Part shown: piece after piece, positions 23,701 through 35,700 of the stretch | Layout: the number at the start of each line of letters is the position of its first letter | Numbering within the stretch: the first letter of the stretch is position 1 | NCBI RefSeq assembly: GCF_026151205.1 | Contig: NC_087080.1 | Coordinates: 10,959,837-11,023,836 of the forward strand | Length of the DNA: 64,000 nucleotides | Direction: 5' to 3' | From: Bolinopsis microptera | Lineage: Eukaryota; Ctenophora; Tentaculata; Lobata; Bolinopsidae | The notes under the pieces: model-generated | Database searches by the model: none | Told to the model about the DNA's origin: nothing | What the model saw: only the letters and a program-made list of their open reading frames with translations | Position numbers and translations under genes: made by a program

Positions 23701-26700
23701 TATGTTTTGATCGAGAGATTCAGAGAGTTCCAACTGCAAATTACTCCTAGTCATCCCGTTCTGCAGTTGCTCGATTCTAGTTTCATCGATTGAAGGTTTG
23801 CCATATAGATCTTTAAAGAATTTGCAGAAGTTTAGCATGTCAAAGACGTCAAGTTTGCTACCTTCTGTCTTCAGTTCTTTAAGTTTCTTGAATCTTGCCC
23901 AATTAATATTGTCACCTGATTCAATATCACTACACAGTTCTTTAAAGAAGGATGACTTCTTAAGTTTGATGAGTTTTCTGTGAAGACGACGTTTCTCATA
24001 GTAGCTGTTTCTAAGATATTGGCTTGCCGGGTTTTTTCCGTATGACTTGGCGAGACGATTCAGTTCTCGCTTGCTATTGATGCACGCAGCATCAAACCAG
24101 GGTGCTTTGGGTTTCATCCGAGCCTTTTTTCCTCGGTATTTTTGGCGCTTTTTCCTATTTTGTTTTGTATTATTATTAGGAGTCATTTTGTCGGCAACAT
24201 CATTTAGAATCTTAACAATACCTTGACTTAGACGTATCACGTCTTCTTTGTTATAACATTCAGTTCCTATTATACTTTCAATTTGGTCTGCAAACTGAGG
24301 GGTATTTTGTACTGCAATATAGCGATACCGGTTCGCTTCATTTTCAGCCCCGTTCCATTTATGTTTTTTGGGTGCATCTTCCAGGGTTTCTGTTAGCGCT
24401 TCCGCGTCGGAGATAACACTTTTACATTTTAGTTTGCAGAAACACGGTTTGTGGTCAGAGAACTTGGTGAGTTCTAGGATTTGGAATGAAGATACTCTCT
24501 CGCGGGTATTAGGGGTAGCAGCAAAATAATCAACTACACTGCTTCCGTTGTAGTTAACCGAGTTGAAATCTCCGAATATATCTCCAAGTGTACACCCATT
24601 TAGGATTTGTAGATTGTTGCATGCTAAGAAGTCCAGAAAAAGCGCTCCCCTTGAGTTGTGTATTTGGTCCTTACTAATTCTCTCGACCGACTCAGGAAAA
24701 CTTATAGGGTAATTTACTTCCGGTTCATGTTCATCACTGAGCTCTTCTGGTGTGGTGTTTTTACCGGCAGTTCTTGCATTCAGATCACCTACCAGGAGTG
24801 TTTCTCCTAAATTGGGGGTTTTGGCCCTAAATTCCAATAAGAGATCTAAAGTACTCGGTTCTGACAATCCTTTTCGTCGTGCTTTGTAAGAGGATTGTTC
24901 AGGGGAGTCATACACATTTGTAATAGTGAATTTCCGACTATCATCTTGGGGGAATACAGTGATGGCCTGGAGATCCGGACATCCCGTTCTTAACAGCTTG
25001 ACGTTCGAAGTGAGGGAACGGTGTACACCAATACATATGCCACCAGAGCGAGAGTCAGCTCTTAAGCTATTGAAACACTCGTAATTGGGAAGCGAGAAGT
25101 TTTGTTTGGTTTCTTGGAGACAGAAAATCAAGCTTTGCTGCAGGATTTCCACAAAATCACTGTCATTTGTTTTAAGGCCCTCTTCGCTCATCACGGTGTC
25201 GTGGATGTTCCAAGATAAGATCGGGAGTTCCGAGAGGATTTTGGTTTCCAGTCTAACATTGGGCTGCGATATTTTAAGAACGGAAGAGCAAGACTCGATT
25301 GTGCTAGTCATTGTCTCTGTCCTTATTTGTGTATCTTGAGATATTGAGTTTTCTTACTCTATCTCTATTAAGTCCAAGGGTTCTTTGCAAGGAATCCTTA
25401 ACTAGCAGCCAGATTTTCCTTTTACCCTCAGGCGATAGGGTTAGTTCAATTCCATGACTTCCAACAGTCCTTGTGATAAGGTTAGCTAAATTGTCATTGC
25501 AGGAAGTAAAGATACGTTTTTTGTACTCATAAGTAAGCCTGATCGAGCTTATCAGGGAGGACATCATTTCATTGACTTGTTGTATCCTTTCGTTCAGGTA
25601 CGGATATCCCTTGATGGGGATGATTTGAGAAACACAGATTCTGGTATTAGTTGTTTCTAGGAGTTTATAAATAAGCTGTTTGTACTTATCGTGTAGATCT
25701 TCAGGGGTTGTCTTAAGCCAGTGTAGATCTTGGAGTCCCACATGGAGAAAGACTGTGTCGTATGAGACATTCTTTATTTTTGCTACCAGGCCGCCTCTTG
25801 ACAGGATATCATTTACAGAAAACACCTTGTATGTGTTGATATCAAACTGTTTACTGAATTTATCACTTTCGAATTCGTTCAGCTGGTCGTCAAAAACAAG
25901 AAGGCATCGTGGCTTTTTATTAGTGTCATTTGTGCTACGTGGTGGTGTCGTCTCTTTATTTCTCTCCTGGTGACTACTAATAGAACCATCACGGTGGCTG
26001 TAGTTTTTATCATACTGGTTATCTTTTTTGGAGCCGTCTTGCTTGGCAGTCTTTTTTCCAGCATGTTGGTCGTGAGCTTTCTTAGCGACGAATGGTGTAG
26101 GTAAAAGAACTTTGTTCGCTTGTGATGGAGTACTGATTTGGGGTTTTTCTTCAGTTTGGTCAGCTCCGCTGGGAGGAGTTTCTTTGTTTTCCGGCTGTCG
26201 TTCAATCTTGTTAGCTGTAGCTAATACAACTTTGTTCGCTTGTGATGGAGTACTAGTTTTGGTTTTTTCTTCAGTTTGGTCAGCTCTGTTGGGAGGAATT
26301 TCTTTATTTTCCGGCTGTTGTTCAATATTGTTAGCTGTAGCCCTACAAGTGGTAGATCTCTGGTTTGGCGAGGGCGCTTCTCTGATCATAAGGATGGTCT
26401 GGGTTTCTTTGCTTTCAATCAGAGATGGTGATGTATTATAAGCTGGTTGATCTGTTTGACATGATGTTTCGGTATGAGTCCCTCTGTCATTTATTTTGTG
26501 ATCATGGGGGTTTGTAGTTTGGGTTTCTCTGTTCATCATTTGTTTGGGTGGATTTGTAAGTAGAGCTTTGGAAGTCCCAACTTGTTGCTCTTGAGTAGAT
26601 CTTTGATTAACAAGGTTGTCAAGGGTGCTTTGCTGAATCTTTATCATCTCTAAGAGAGATAGCACTTTGCTTTTCAGGTCTGACAACTCTGCGTCGACGC

Positions 26701-29700
26701 TTTTGGCTATTTGGTCTTTCTTGAAAAGTTCCAGCTGAGCTTGTTGATTGCTCGTTGTTTCTTGGAGCTTGAGAATACTATTCTCAAGTATTTTGAGGGG
26801 TTTTTCAAATGCTGGATTGCTCATTCCAAGGCTTCCAGTAGCTTGATTTGTTGGGTCTGGTTTTTTTTCCTCTGTTTTTCCGATTTTTGGTTTGCCTTTC
26901 TTGGGGACAAGTTCATGTGGTTCAGCAGATTCTTCTGGTGTGGTAGGAAAACACCTAGCAGTCTTTGAGTCTTGTGCAGACGGTTCATCGGTGTTTTCAG
27001 TGATTTTATCATCCTCTCCGTTCTGCTGAGTGGCATGTAATATAGCATTGCTATCCGAAGTGACATTAGCACAATTTCTCGTTTCTGCGGTAGTGTTAGC
27101 TGCATTATCGTTAGTTTTCTTGGTTGCCCTAGTCTTTTTGTTGCTCTTGTTTTTCTTTCCCTTTGGGTTTTGTTTTTTTGTCTTAGGGCTTCCGATTCTA
27201 CTTTTTTCCAAGCAACAGATTTCATTGAAGTCACTTGAGTTAAGAGTACTGAATTCATTATTGAGGTAGGTTTCAAGGGCGTTTTTACGCATTCTAGCAC
27301 TTTGAGGCACCTCAAGACCCATGTTCATCAGTTCGGCAGTGACTGCTTCATCATTAAGTCTCTTGACAAGTTTATCGATTAGACTCGGCTGGAGTTTCAC
27401 CTTTCCTTGCGAAGCATCCAACAGGTGGTCAAGAACCATCTTCCTGTTTTGTTCTGAAGTATGCGCTACTCTCATGTGGCACAGCTTCACCAGCTCGATG
27501 ATTTTAGATTTCGAGTTTCGGTCAGCAAGTTGCACCAATGTTTCTTTACTTAGAAACAGTTTAAGAGTTTTGGTATCAATGAATGCCGCGTCCGGTGCCG
27601 ACTCTTTCGAGGGGTCGATGGTGCTCTGTGTCTCCACACTCGGTGGGGCAGGAGCTGTCGTCTCCTCAGGATGAGAAGTATTTGAGGCAGTCTTTATAGT
27701 TTGTTCTGCTTTATTGGAGTCAGTAACTGTCGCCTTCTCAGGGGTAGACGAATTTATGACAGTCATAGCGTGATCTGCTTCTGCGGACTCAATTGCTGTC
27801 GTCTTCTCAGGGGTAGAAGTATTTGAGGCGGTCTTAGTTTGTTCTGCTTTATTGGAGTCAGGAACTGTCGCCTTTTCTACGGGGTCATTTGCTGTCGTCT
27901 TCTCAGGGGTAGAAGTATTTGAGACACTTTTAGTTTTTTCTGCTTCTGCGGGATCAGTGTCTGTTGTCTTCTCAGGGGTAGAAGTATTTTGGACAGTCAT
28001 AGCGTGCTCTACTTCTATGGGGTCATTTGCTGACGTCTCCACAGGGACACAAGAATTCGAGACAGTCTTAGTTTGTTCTGCCTCATTAGGATCAGTAGGT
28101 GTCGTCTTCTCAGGGGTAGAGGAAGAATTTGAAACAGTCTCTTCAGGGGTAGACGAATTTGGGACAATTTCGGTGTGTTCTACTGAACAATTGAGGACTT
28201 CGGTTTGTTGCTTTTCAATCGCAAGATCCAGAGTGTTCTCTGTTTTGACAAAGCAAGGTGTTATGATAATACTAAAATCTCCTTTGCCCTTTGGATGAAT
28301 CCCTTCGCTAGGCAAGCTGATGTTCATATGCTGGTAGGTGTCTGGGAAGATTGTTAGGAGAGAGTTGTTCTCCAGTTCGATGTCATAAACACTTAGGCGC
28401 TTCTGGTCGAGTTTTTTTGCAATGATGTTGACGCATCTACTATCATTGCTTAAGTACAAGAGGGTGATAGGCTGTCCATCACTGTCAGGATGGCACTTTA
28501 TAGGAAACTTTTCTGTTCTTTCTGGGAGGATGGTTAATTTTAGTCCATTGAAGTTTGGTTTGTTGGACAGCAGACGAGTTTGGTGAATATTCAACCTACT
28601 GAGTAGGTAAAGTAAACAGTTTCTCTGATCAATTGGGTGGAGTGTGTTTCTGTTTGAGTGTTTCTGTGACACTGCTTCTATTGCTTCCTCACACCAGGCC
28701 ATATTGACAGAAATGTCTGTTTCTCGATGACTTATGTCGTCACCATGTATTGAGAGGGCCTTGGAAATTTCTGCCATAAGTTTCCCTCTATCGATTCTTC
28801 CAGTGTCTTGCTTGTCGAGATAATTGTGCTCAAGGTGGATGTAGCTCCCTAGACCAGCACTACAGTTGTATAGTCCAGGATCTCTTACCCTCACACAGTC
28901 TATTCCACCCTTACTGTGGGATGGAGAAATACCAATAGATTCTGATAGATTTCTCTTCCGCTTAAGCACCGGGGTTTGGTTTGGGAACGTCGAAAGAGAT
29001 TTCAAGTTTGCTCTTTGTTTTTTTTCTCAGGAGGTGTGATGGTGGTACATCGTAAGGGCCGGTTCTAGTGAGTGGGGAGTTTTCTGATCTAGTTCTGATG
29101 CGACCCTTGAGTCTCAGCGCGATGGGAGTGATCTCGGGACAAGCTGTCCCGGTGTAGGTAGTAACGTTCTTGTTGTTTTCTTTGTCTTCCTCATCATGGT
29201 GGCTAACGTCAACTTTATTAGTATCAGTGTCAGTGGTATGTCCGTTCCTCGGGACATTCTCCTCTAATAAAGTGGTATTTTGGATAGATACAAAGGACAG
29301 TTCCGATATATTCGATAAACCACTTAGATTGCTGATTTCTGATATGTTTGGATCATCTTCAGTCGGTCTCTCGAAGGTATTACCATCTTTGTCTTGATGT
29401 AAGTTTCGGCCGAACAGGGAAACATTCTTTGCAGACTTCCACATCGAGCCTAGTGAGTATGAGATCCCGTTCAGTAAGGACATATCAAACGCTGGATAAA
29501 CTGATTCGTTGAGGTTTATCTGCGTGGAGTTGGCCACGGCAGTCTTAGACTTCCGTAGATGGCCTTGAGCGGAGACTTCATGGTTACTGTAGGTGTCATC
29601 GGGTTGATGATTATCATGTTCAGTCATTTCGGATTCTTTCAGCGCAGTAGCTTCACACTGGTGAAGCAGCCGTGGTACTTTGCTGTTATTCTTATCATCG

Positions 29701-32700
29701 TCATCTTCATCGTCATCTTTACCTGAGCTCAGTGAGCCATTCCGTGATCCGTTGAAAAGAGCTCCTCTGCTCTTGATCTGAACTCTTCTTGACTTGGTTT
29801 CAGATGACTTTGAAGAGGTTTGTGATGAATTATTCCCTGTGTCGCTATCCTGTCCATCAGATGTGTCATTGGGGCAGTTATCACCGCTGTGTAATGTATC
29901 ATGTATTTCTCTTTTTAATACATGTCGTGTATAGTTCAGCAATGTACTTTGGTTACATTGTACATGTCGTGTACTGAGTTTGCAGCTCACACTCCCGGAA
30001 GTAGCACAGGGAGTGTTGGTATAAGGTGTAGTAAATTTTACAATATCTACCCGGGCTAGTGGCGGGACTGACACCGCGGGCCAGCCGGGTGGAGAGACTG
30101 CGGCTTCAGTCCGCTCAGACCGCTGCTTTTTGCATACCTCTGCAGTTGTGCTGTTTTGACTCAGGGTGGGACACAAGAAATGGGACACAGAGTATAGGTT
30201 CTGGCAGAGAATTGACAAAAAGATGTAAGTATTGTGCGTGTCAGGAGTGAGAGGTTGCCTGTTCGAACCCGGTGTGGTGATTGTCCTAGTATTATGATAC
30301 ACATTGTTATAAGGGCTAGAGTTTAATAATTCAATATATTTCATAAAATAGACTATCAAAACTCTCAATCTCAATAATAGATCAGTTACTAATAGACTGC
30401 AGACAGTTAATCTAAAAATAGACACTAATGTACGTGACTCCATATAAGGAATAACCTGAGTCACTTCCGGTGTGTGTGGGTAATAACTGTATGGGGGTCG
30501 GTGTTCATTGCGAGTACTGCAGTGTTGTAGTTGTTCCTCTAGTCCTGCTTGCTTCCTTGACTTGTAGTCATCTTCTTGTTGAGCACTGGAATGGTAGGAT
30601 GCCGAACGAGAATAGGAAATAGACAATTGTCATTCATCGGCACCACGACGGTAGTGCATATAAATTTTACAGTACTTAACTTGGGGAAAAGTAGCTGCAG
30701 CCTGCGCTTGTAGGTGTAGAGTTTCCAGAGGTAGAAAGGGATCCTTTAGAGAGTAGTTGGGAGGTTTTCCGCGAGAAAACCTCGGAGGGATCTTCATGGT
30801 TGGTATGAGTTCCATTAGGAGGTGACACGTGTCGAGGTTAGTGTTGAATATCGATCAGCGTGTAAAATCAAACGTATAACAAAAGCGCGTGTAACAAAAG
30901 AGCGTACTCTAGTGCGACATGACAATATCCTGTCTTATTTCCATGTTCAGGTCAGATCCTCTTTCGCACTAGAGTGTATGAGTGCCCTTCTTGTGGACCT
31001 GATTCGTCGGGTCTTTTCACTTTACTTATTTCGAAGTGATCTTGTGGACCCGATTCGTCGGTTCACGTCATGTATTTCGAAGTGATCCACTGATCATAAT
31101 TCCTTCGGCTTCGGGTCAATGATTTTAAATTGAATATTATACAGTCCAGGTATTGGGTATAGCGTACTGAAGTGCGACAGTGTCGGCCTTGAAAATTCTC
31201 TGTCGCACTTCAGGCTCTGCACAGTCACGTTTGCACTTTGCAGTGATGTGCGCTAACAGGAGTGTCAACCAACTTGTAAGTAGCCCTAACACAGTCATAT
31301 GATAATAATTAGTTCATCATAAAACCGCTATGAGTAAAACTGCGGACTAGAAATACCGCTTATACTCTTATAGAAGTCCCGATACAATCCTTGATACTGG
31401 ACACTGGTTAATATACGTATTCGTTAATGTTAGCAAATGTTGAGAAAATGGTTTTCGTCTTCTGAGCTAGAGATTTTTCCTTCACGAGCCCGATAATAAG
31501 CTGAGAACTAGTGGCGAGAGAGACTGGTGCCACTCGATAAGCCGGTATAATTGCATCTATGACATTCAAGTACATTTTAAAGCAATTTGCCCTTGAGTAT
31601 GATAATTATAACCCGTTTAATCTTGTTCAGCGTACTCGAAAACATAGGGTTACAAGGTTTTCGCTTCGATTTTCATCCATAAAAAGTCCTTATATTTTCA
31701 ATTCTCTGCCGGCCAGCTGTGTTTAATAATAAATTAGATGTCCCTTACACGCACCTAGCGTACACACCTTACACAAGTTACATAGCACCCTATTGGCTCT
31801 GCACAGTCACGTGTGCAGTGACGTGGGCTAATCAGACAGACGCACTCTAAACGTGATCTCTCCTGCTATAACCAAAACAGATATCCTTCATAACGTCCAT
31901 TGGACGCGCGCCAGTCACGTGCGGGCAGTCACGTGCAGCGTGACTGCCAATCAGATTTTGTTCTATTTTGAGCTGTGCTCTTATTGTGATCTATTTTAGT
32001 CTGTGCTCGGGTCCTTATTTTACTTCCTACTTGTGTGGCCAATTACATCCACACTTTAACCTTAACCTTACCATTAACCGAAGACTAATTACCTAATGAC
32101 CTTACCCAAAAACCTTGTTTAAAATGCCACAGTGGCTGAGTGGCGCTCAGTGCATTAATTGGCCTGCATATATCACGTGTACAGATTACGGACCGATGAT
32201 TGGCTAGTGATTGATCACGATCCCATTAAATTTCAAACTCTATCACAAGGGACCCATTGGTTACAATTGCGGCACATTTCTAGAATATGTGGTAACACTA
32301 CTGTTGTGATCAACCTTCTGGTGTTTAACTGTTGGAGGGGCTCTGGACATGTATTATACAGATTTGTTTCAGAAGCTTTTGAAAAGCACTCTGCTACCAT
32401 CGTGATTGCTGACGTCAAATGTTTAGATTTTCATAATATCTGGATTAAGGATTAAAAATACTTTTCATCGCATTTGACAATGATCTATCACACAGCACAA
32501 GCGATTCAGAGAAGAACGAACCCAGCTGTTCGAAAGCAACCTCCTCGCCACCCCCAACCTGGCCTCCATCAAACGAGAAAACAACCATCGACATGACAAC
32601 AGACACGAAACAAGAACCCCCGAGTCCCCCATCACTATAACAGGTGCGTGGTCACTGGTCACGTGATGTGTGTACGTGGTGTGTACTGTGTACGTGGGTT

Positions 32701-35700
32701 TGTCTGTTCTTTCTTCTGTGATGTGAAGCAGGCATGTGATGTACCCAAACCTTGGAGCACAACTGCTGTGTCTCTTGCAAGTTGCATATCGTTTCTGTTA
32801 CTTTTGACTCAGGCGTGTACATGTTTTGTTGGATTCTACTAACATCTTATCAGATCACATCAAGTCTATGGATCAGGATCTCAGTACCTCAATTTGCATA
32901 GATGATGTCATTACCGAGCTTGACAACATTCACCACATTTTGAGTGAAACTGGTACTCTTCAATCAGTAGAACTAGAAAACTGCATGTTTTCTCATGAAA
33001 AAGAGTAATTTTGAGTTCGAAAAAATGAATTCTACTTTGCAGTTTTGCACGTTCGGCTTCTCAGCAGCTACAAGCTGGAGATGGCTAAATCACTTCATTT
33101 TCTTTCTCATAAACTTCTTCTGCCATTAGAAGCATGTAAATCTTCTCTGGATAATTCACTATTCGACTATATCACTAATCATTTATATCTTTACAATGAG
33201 TCTTTTTCCATACCTTACAAATCACTTGTATTGGTTGATAGCTAACTCTTCATTGTTCCAAATAAAACTTGACTCTTATTACAATTACAAGTTAACTTTT
33301 AAGTTTAATTTTAAGCGTATGTGTATATAATCACTTGTATATAAATACTTACTTTGTGGACAAATGCAGCCGAAGGATATGATATCGTCAAAACTAGCAG
33401 CAAAGTAAACCATTCAATTATAGCTCGGTCGCGAAAAGATAGTCGCTAAAACTGAGAGGCCAGCTTTTCGCGGCTGTGGTATAGACTTTAAGATCGAACA
33501 ATTGCATTCAAGATATAGCACACTTTGGAAAGCTCCCATCAGTCCTACATCCACATTATTTAACATGGCGCACTGATAACACACCCATTTGTGGGGATGG
33601 TCCCTGTTGAATCGCCTCTGTGCTACAAATTTGTCTTGACACGTGACAGCGGTGTGAACAAATCATTGGTTAAGTCATGTCGTGTATCCTGACAAACTTG
33701 TCTCACTTTACCGCCTATTTTCCAGTCTTACAGTTACAGCCCCTAATTAAAAACCCAATTAACCACTCAACTAATGACCTAATCCCCCTGTAGAGGTAGC
33801 TCGACCTGGTCTGCGTGAGGGACATCTCTACTTCTCTCCGGCCCCCTCGGAGACACCCAGCCACCTCACAACGCCTCCCCCCACTCAGAACACTCACATC
33901 GCTTCTACTGACGAGTTTAACAGAGAACTTTCCAGACTTGATCTTTCAAACTTGCACGGGAAGATTCTCAACGAGTAAGTTATCAAAAATTTACTATTTT
34001 TCGTGAGATATTAAATTATTTTTTCTAATTTTTATCCAGGTATAGACTATAATAGAAAGTACTACAATGGGGGGGGGGGGTGTCACGTCCGTCTATGTCC
34101 GCTTGTCTCATAGAATCCAAAAAGGACAGGACATAGGCGGACATAGGCGGACATAGACGGACATAGGCGGACATAGGCGGACATAGACGGACAAAGGCGG
34201 ACATAGGCGGACATAGGCGGACATTAATGGACACCTAAATTGCTAAATAAAATGTTCAATTTTTGCTGTTATAGGGGGATCATGTTTTTGTCCGTTCCTC
34301 CTCCTCCCCCTGGGTCTTCCTGATCTTCCTCAGTCCTCTTCCTCCTCCCCTCCTCAGTCCTCCTCCTACTCCTCCTCCTCGTCCTCAGTCCTCCTCATCA
34401 GTCCTCAACAGTCCTCCTCCTCCCCAGTCCTCCTCCTCCTCCTGAGTCCTCCTCCTGGGTCCTCCTCCTGGGTCCTCCTCCTCCTCTTCATCCTCCTCCT
34501 CTTCCTCCTCAGTCCTCAGTCCTCCTCAGTCCTCCTCCTCATCCTTCTCCTCAGTCCTCCATCCTCCTCCTCAGTCCTCCCCCAGTCCCCCTCCTCCTCC
34601 TCCTATTTAGTCCTCCTCCTCCTCCTCCTTCTCAGTCCTCCTCAGTCCTCCTCCTCTTCCCTCTCAGTCATCCTCCTCAGCCATCCTCCTCAGTCCTCCT
34701 CAGTCCTCCTCCTCAGTCCTCCTCCTCCTGGTCCTCCTCCTCCTCTTCATCCTCCTCCTCTTCCTCCTCGGTCCTCAGTCCTCCTCCTCCTGGGTCCTCC
34801 TCCTCATCCTTCTCATCAGTCCTCCTCCTCCCCAGTCCTCTCCCAGTCCCCCTCCTTCTCCTCCTCCTATTCAGTCCTCCTCCTCCTCCTCCTCCTCCTC
34901 AGTTCTCCTCAGTCCTCCTTCTCATTTCTCCTAAGTCCTCCTCCTGAGTCCTCCTCCTCTTCCTTTAGAGTCCTCCTCCTGAGTCCTCCTCCTCCTCCCT
35001 CTCAGTCATCCTCCTCAGTCATCCTCCTCAGCCATCCTCCCCAGCCATCCTCCTCAGCCATCCTCCTCAGTACTCCTCAGTCCTCCTCCTTCTCAGTCAT
35101 CGTCAGTCCTCCTCCTCAGTCCTCCTCCTCCTCCTCCTCCTCCTCCTGGATCCTCCTGGGTCTTCCTGATCCTCCCCAGTCCTCTTCCTCCTCCCCTCCT
35201 CAGTCTTCCTCCTACTCTTCCTCCTCGTCCTCAGTCCTCCTCATCAGTCCTCAACAGTTCTCCTCCTCCCCAGTCCTCCTCCTCTTCCTGGGGCCTTTTC
35301 CTGGGTCCTCCTCCTGGGTCCTCCTCCTCCTGGGTCCTCCTCCTCCTGGGTCCTCCTTCTCCTCCTCAGTCCTTCTCCTCCTCCTCCTCAGTCCTCTTCC
35401 TCCTCTTCCTCCTCCTCCTCCCTCTCAGTCATCCTCCTCAGCCATCCTCCTCAGCCATCCTCCTCAGTCCTCCTCCTTCTCAGTCCTCCTCAGTCCTCCT
35501 CCTGAGTCCTCTTCCTCCTCAGTCATCCTCCTCAGTTCTCCTCCTCCTCCTCCTAGGTCCTCCTTCTGGGTCCTCCTCCTCCTCCTTCTGAGTCCTCCTC
35601 CTGAGTCCTCCTCCTCCTCCCTCTCAGTCATCCTCCTCAGTCATCCTCCTCAGCCATCCTCCTCAGCCATCCTCCTCAGCCATCCTCCTCAGCCATCCTT

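Larger units (their letters stand above)
21563..29005 (-). mobile_element. Apparently intact two-ORF non-LTR retrotransposon (LINE)
   Basis: Minus-strand element: ORF1 25304-29005, ORF2 21694-25311, short 3' UTR, and a 3' tail of three GTTTAATCC units (about 21565-21592). Both ORFs are uninterrupted over about 3.6-3.7 kb each, so this copy is young and may be able to move. The 5' end is not fixed: the first ~45 bases of ORF1 overlap the last codons of an upstream host-like frame. No target-site duplication was identified. Confidence 0.85.
19675..32043. mobile_element. 12.37-kb element with ~0.6-kb terminal inverted repeats inside intron 9
   Basis: The arm 19675-20272 (starting ATTGGCCACACAAGTAGGAA) is repeated inverted at 31445-32043, with high similarity by eye and scattered single-base changes. 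A 4-bp flanking duplication, TACA, is present, although the repeat ends allow a one-base shift. Inside are a spliced minus-strand gene, an intact LINE inserted into that gene's span, and two clusters of a TAGTGCGACA motif just inside the arms. No transposase was recognised. It could be a non-autonomous DNA transposon that carries a gene, or an inverted duplication that flanks a transposed segment. Confidence 0.7.

Noticed and set aside
30245-30285. B-box-like TGTTCGAACCC
   Set aside because: No A box at the right spacing and the T-stem does not pair well.
32128-32150. tRNA-like A box (GTGGCTGAGTGG)
   Set aside because: No B box or cloverleaf partner within the expected distance; not a tRNA and not a complete SINE.
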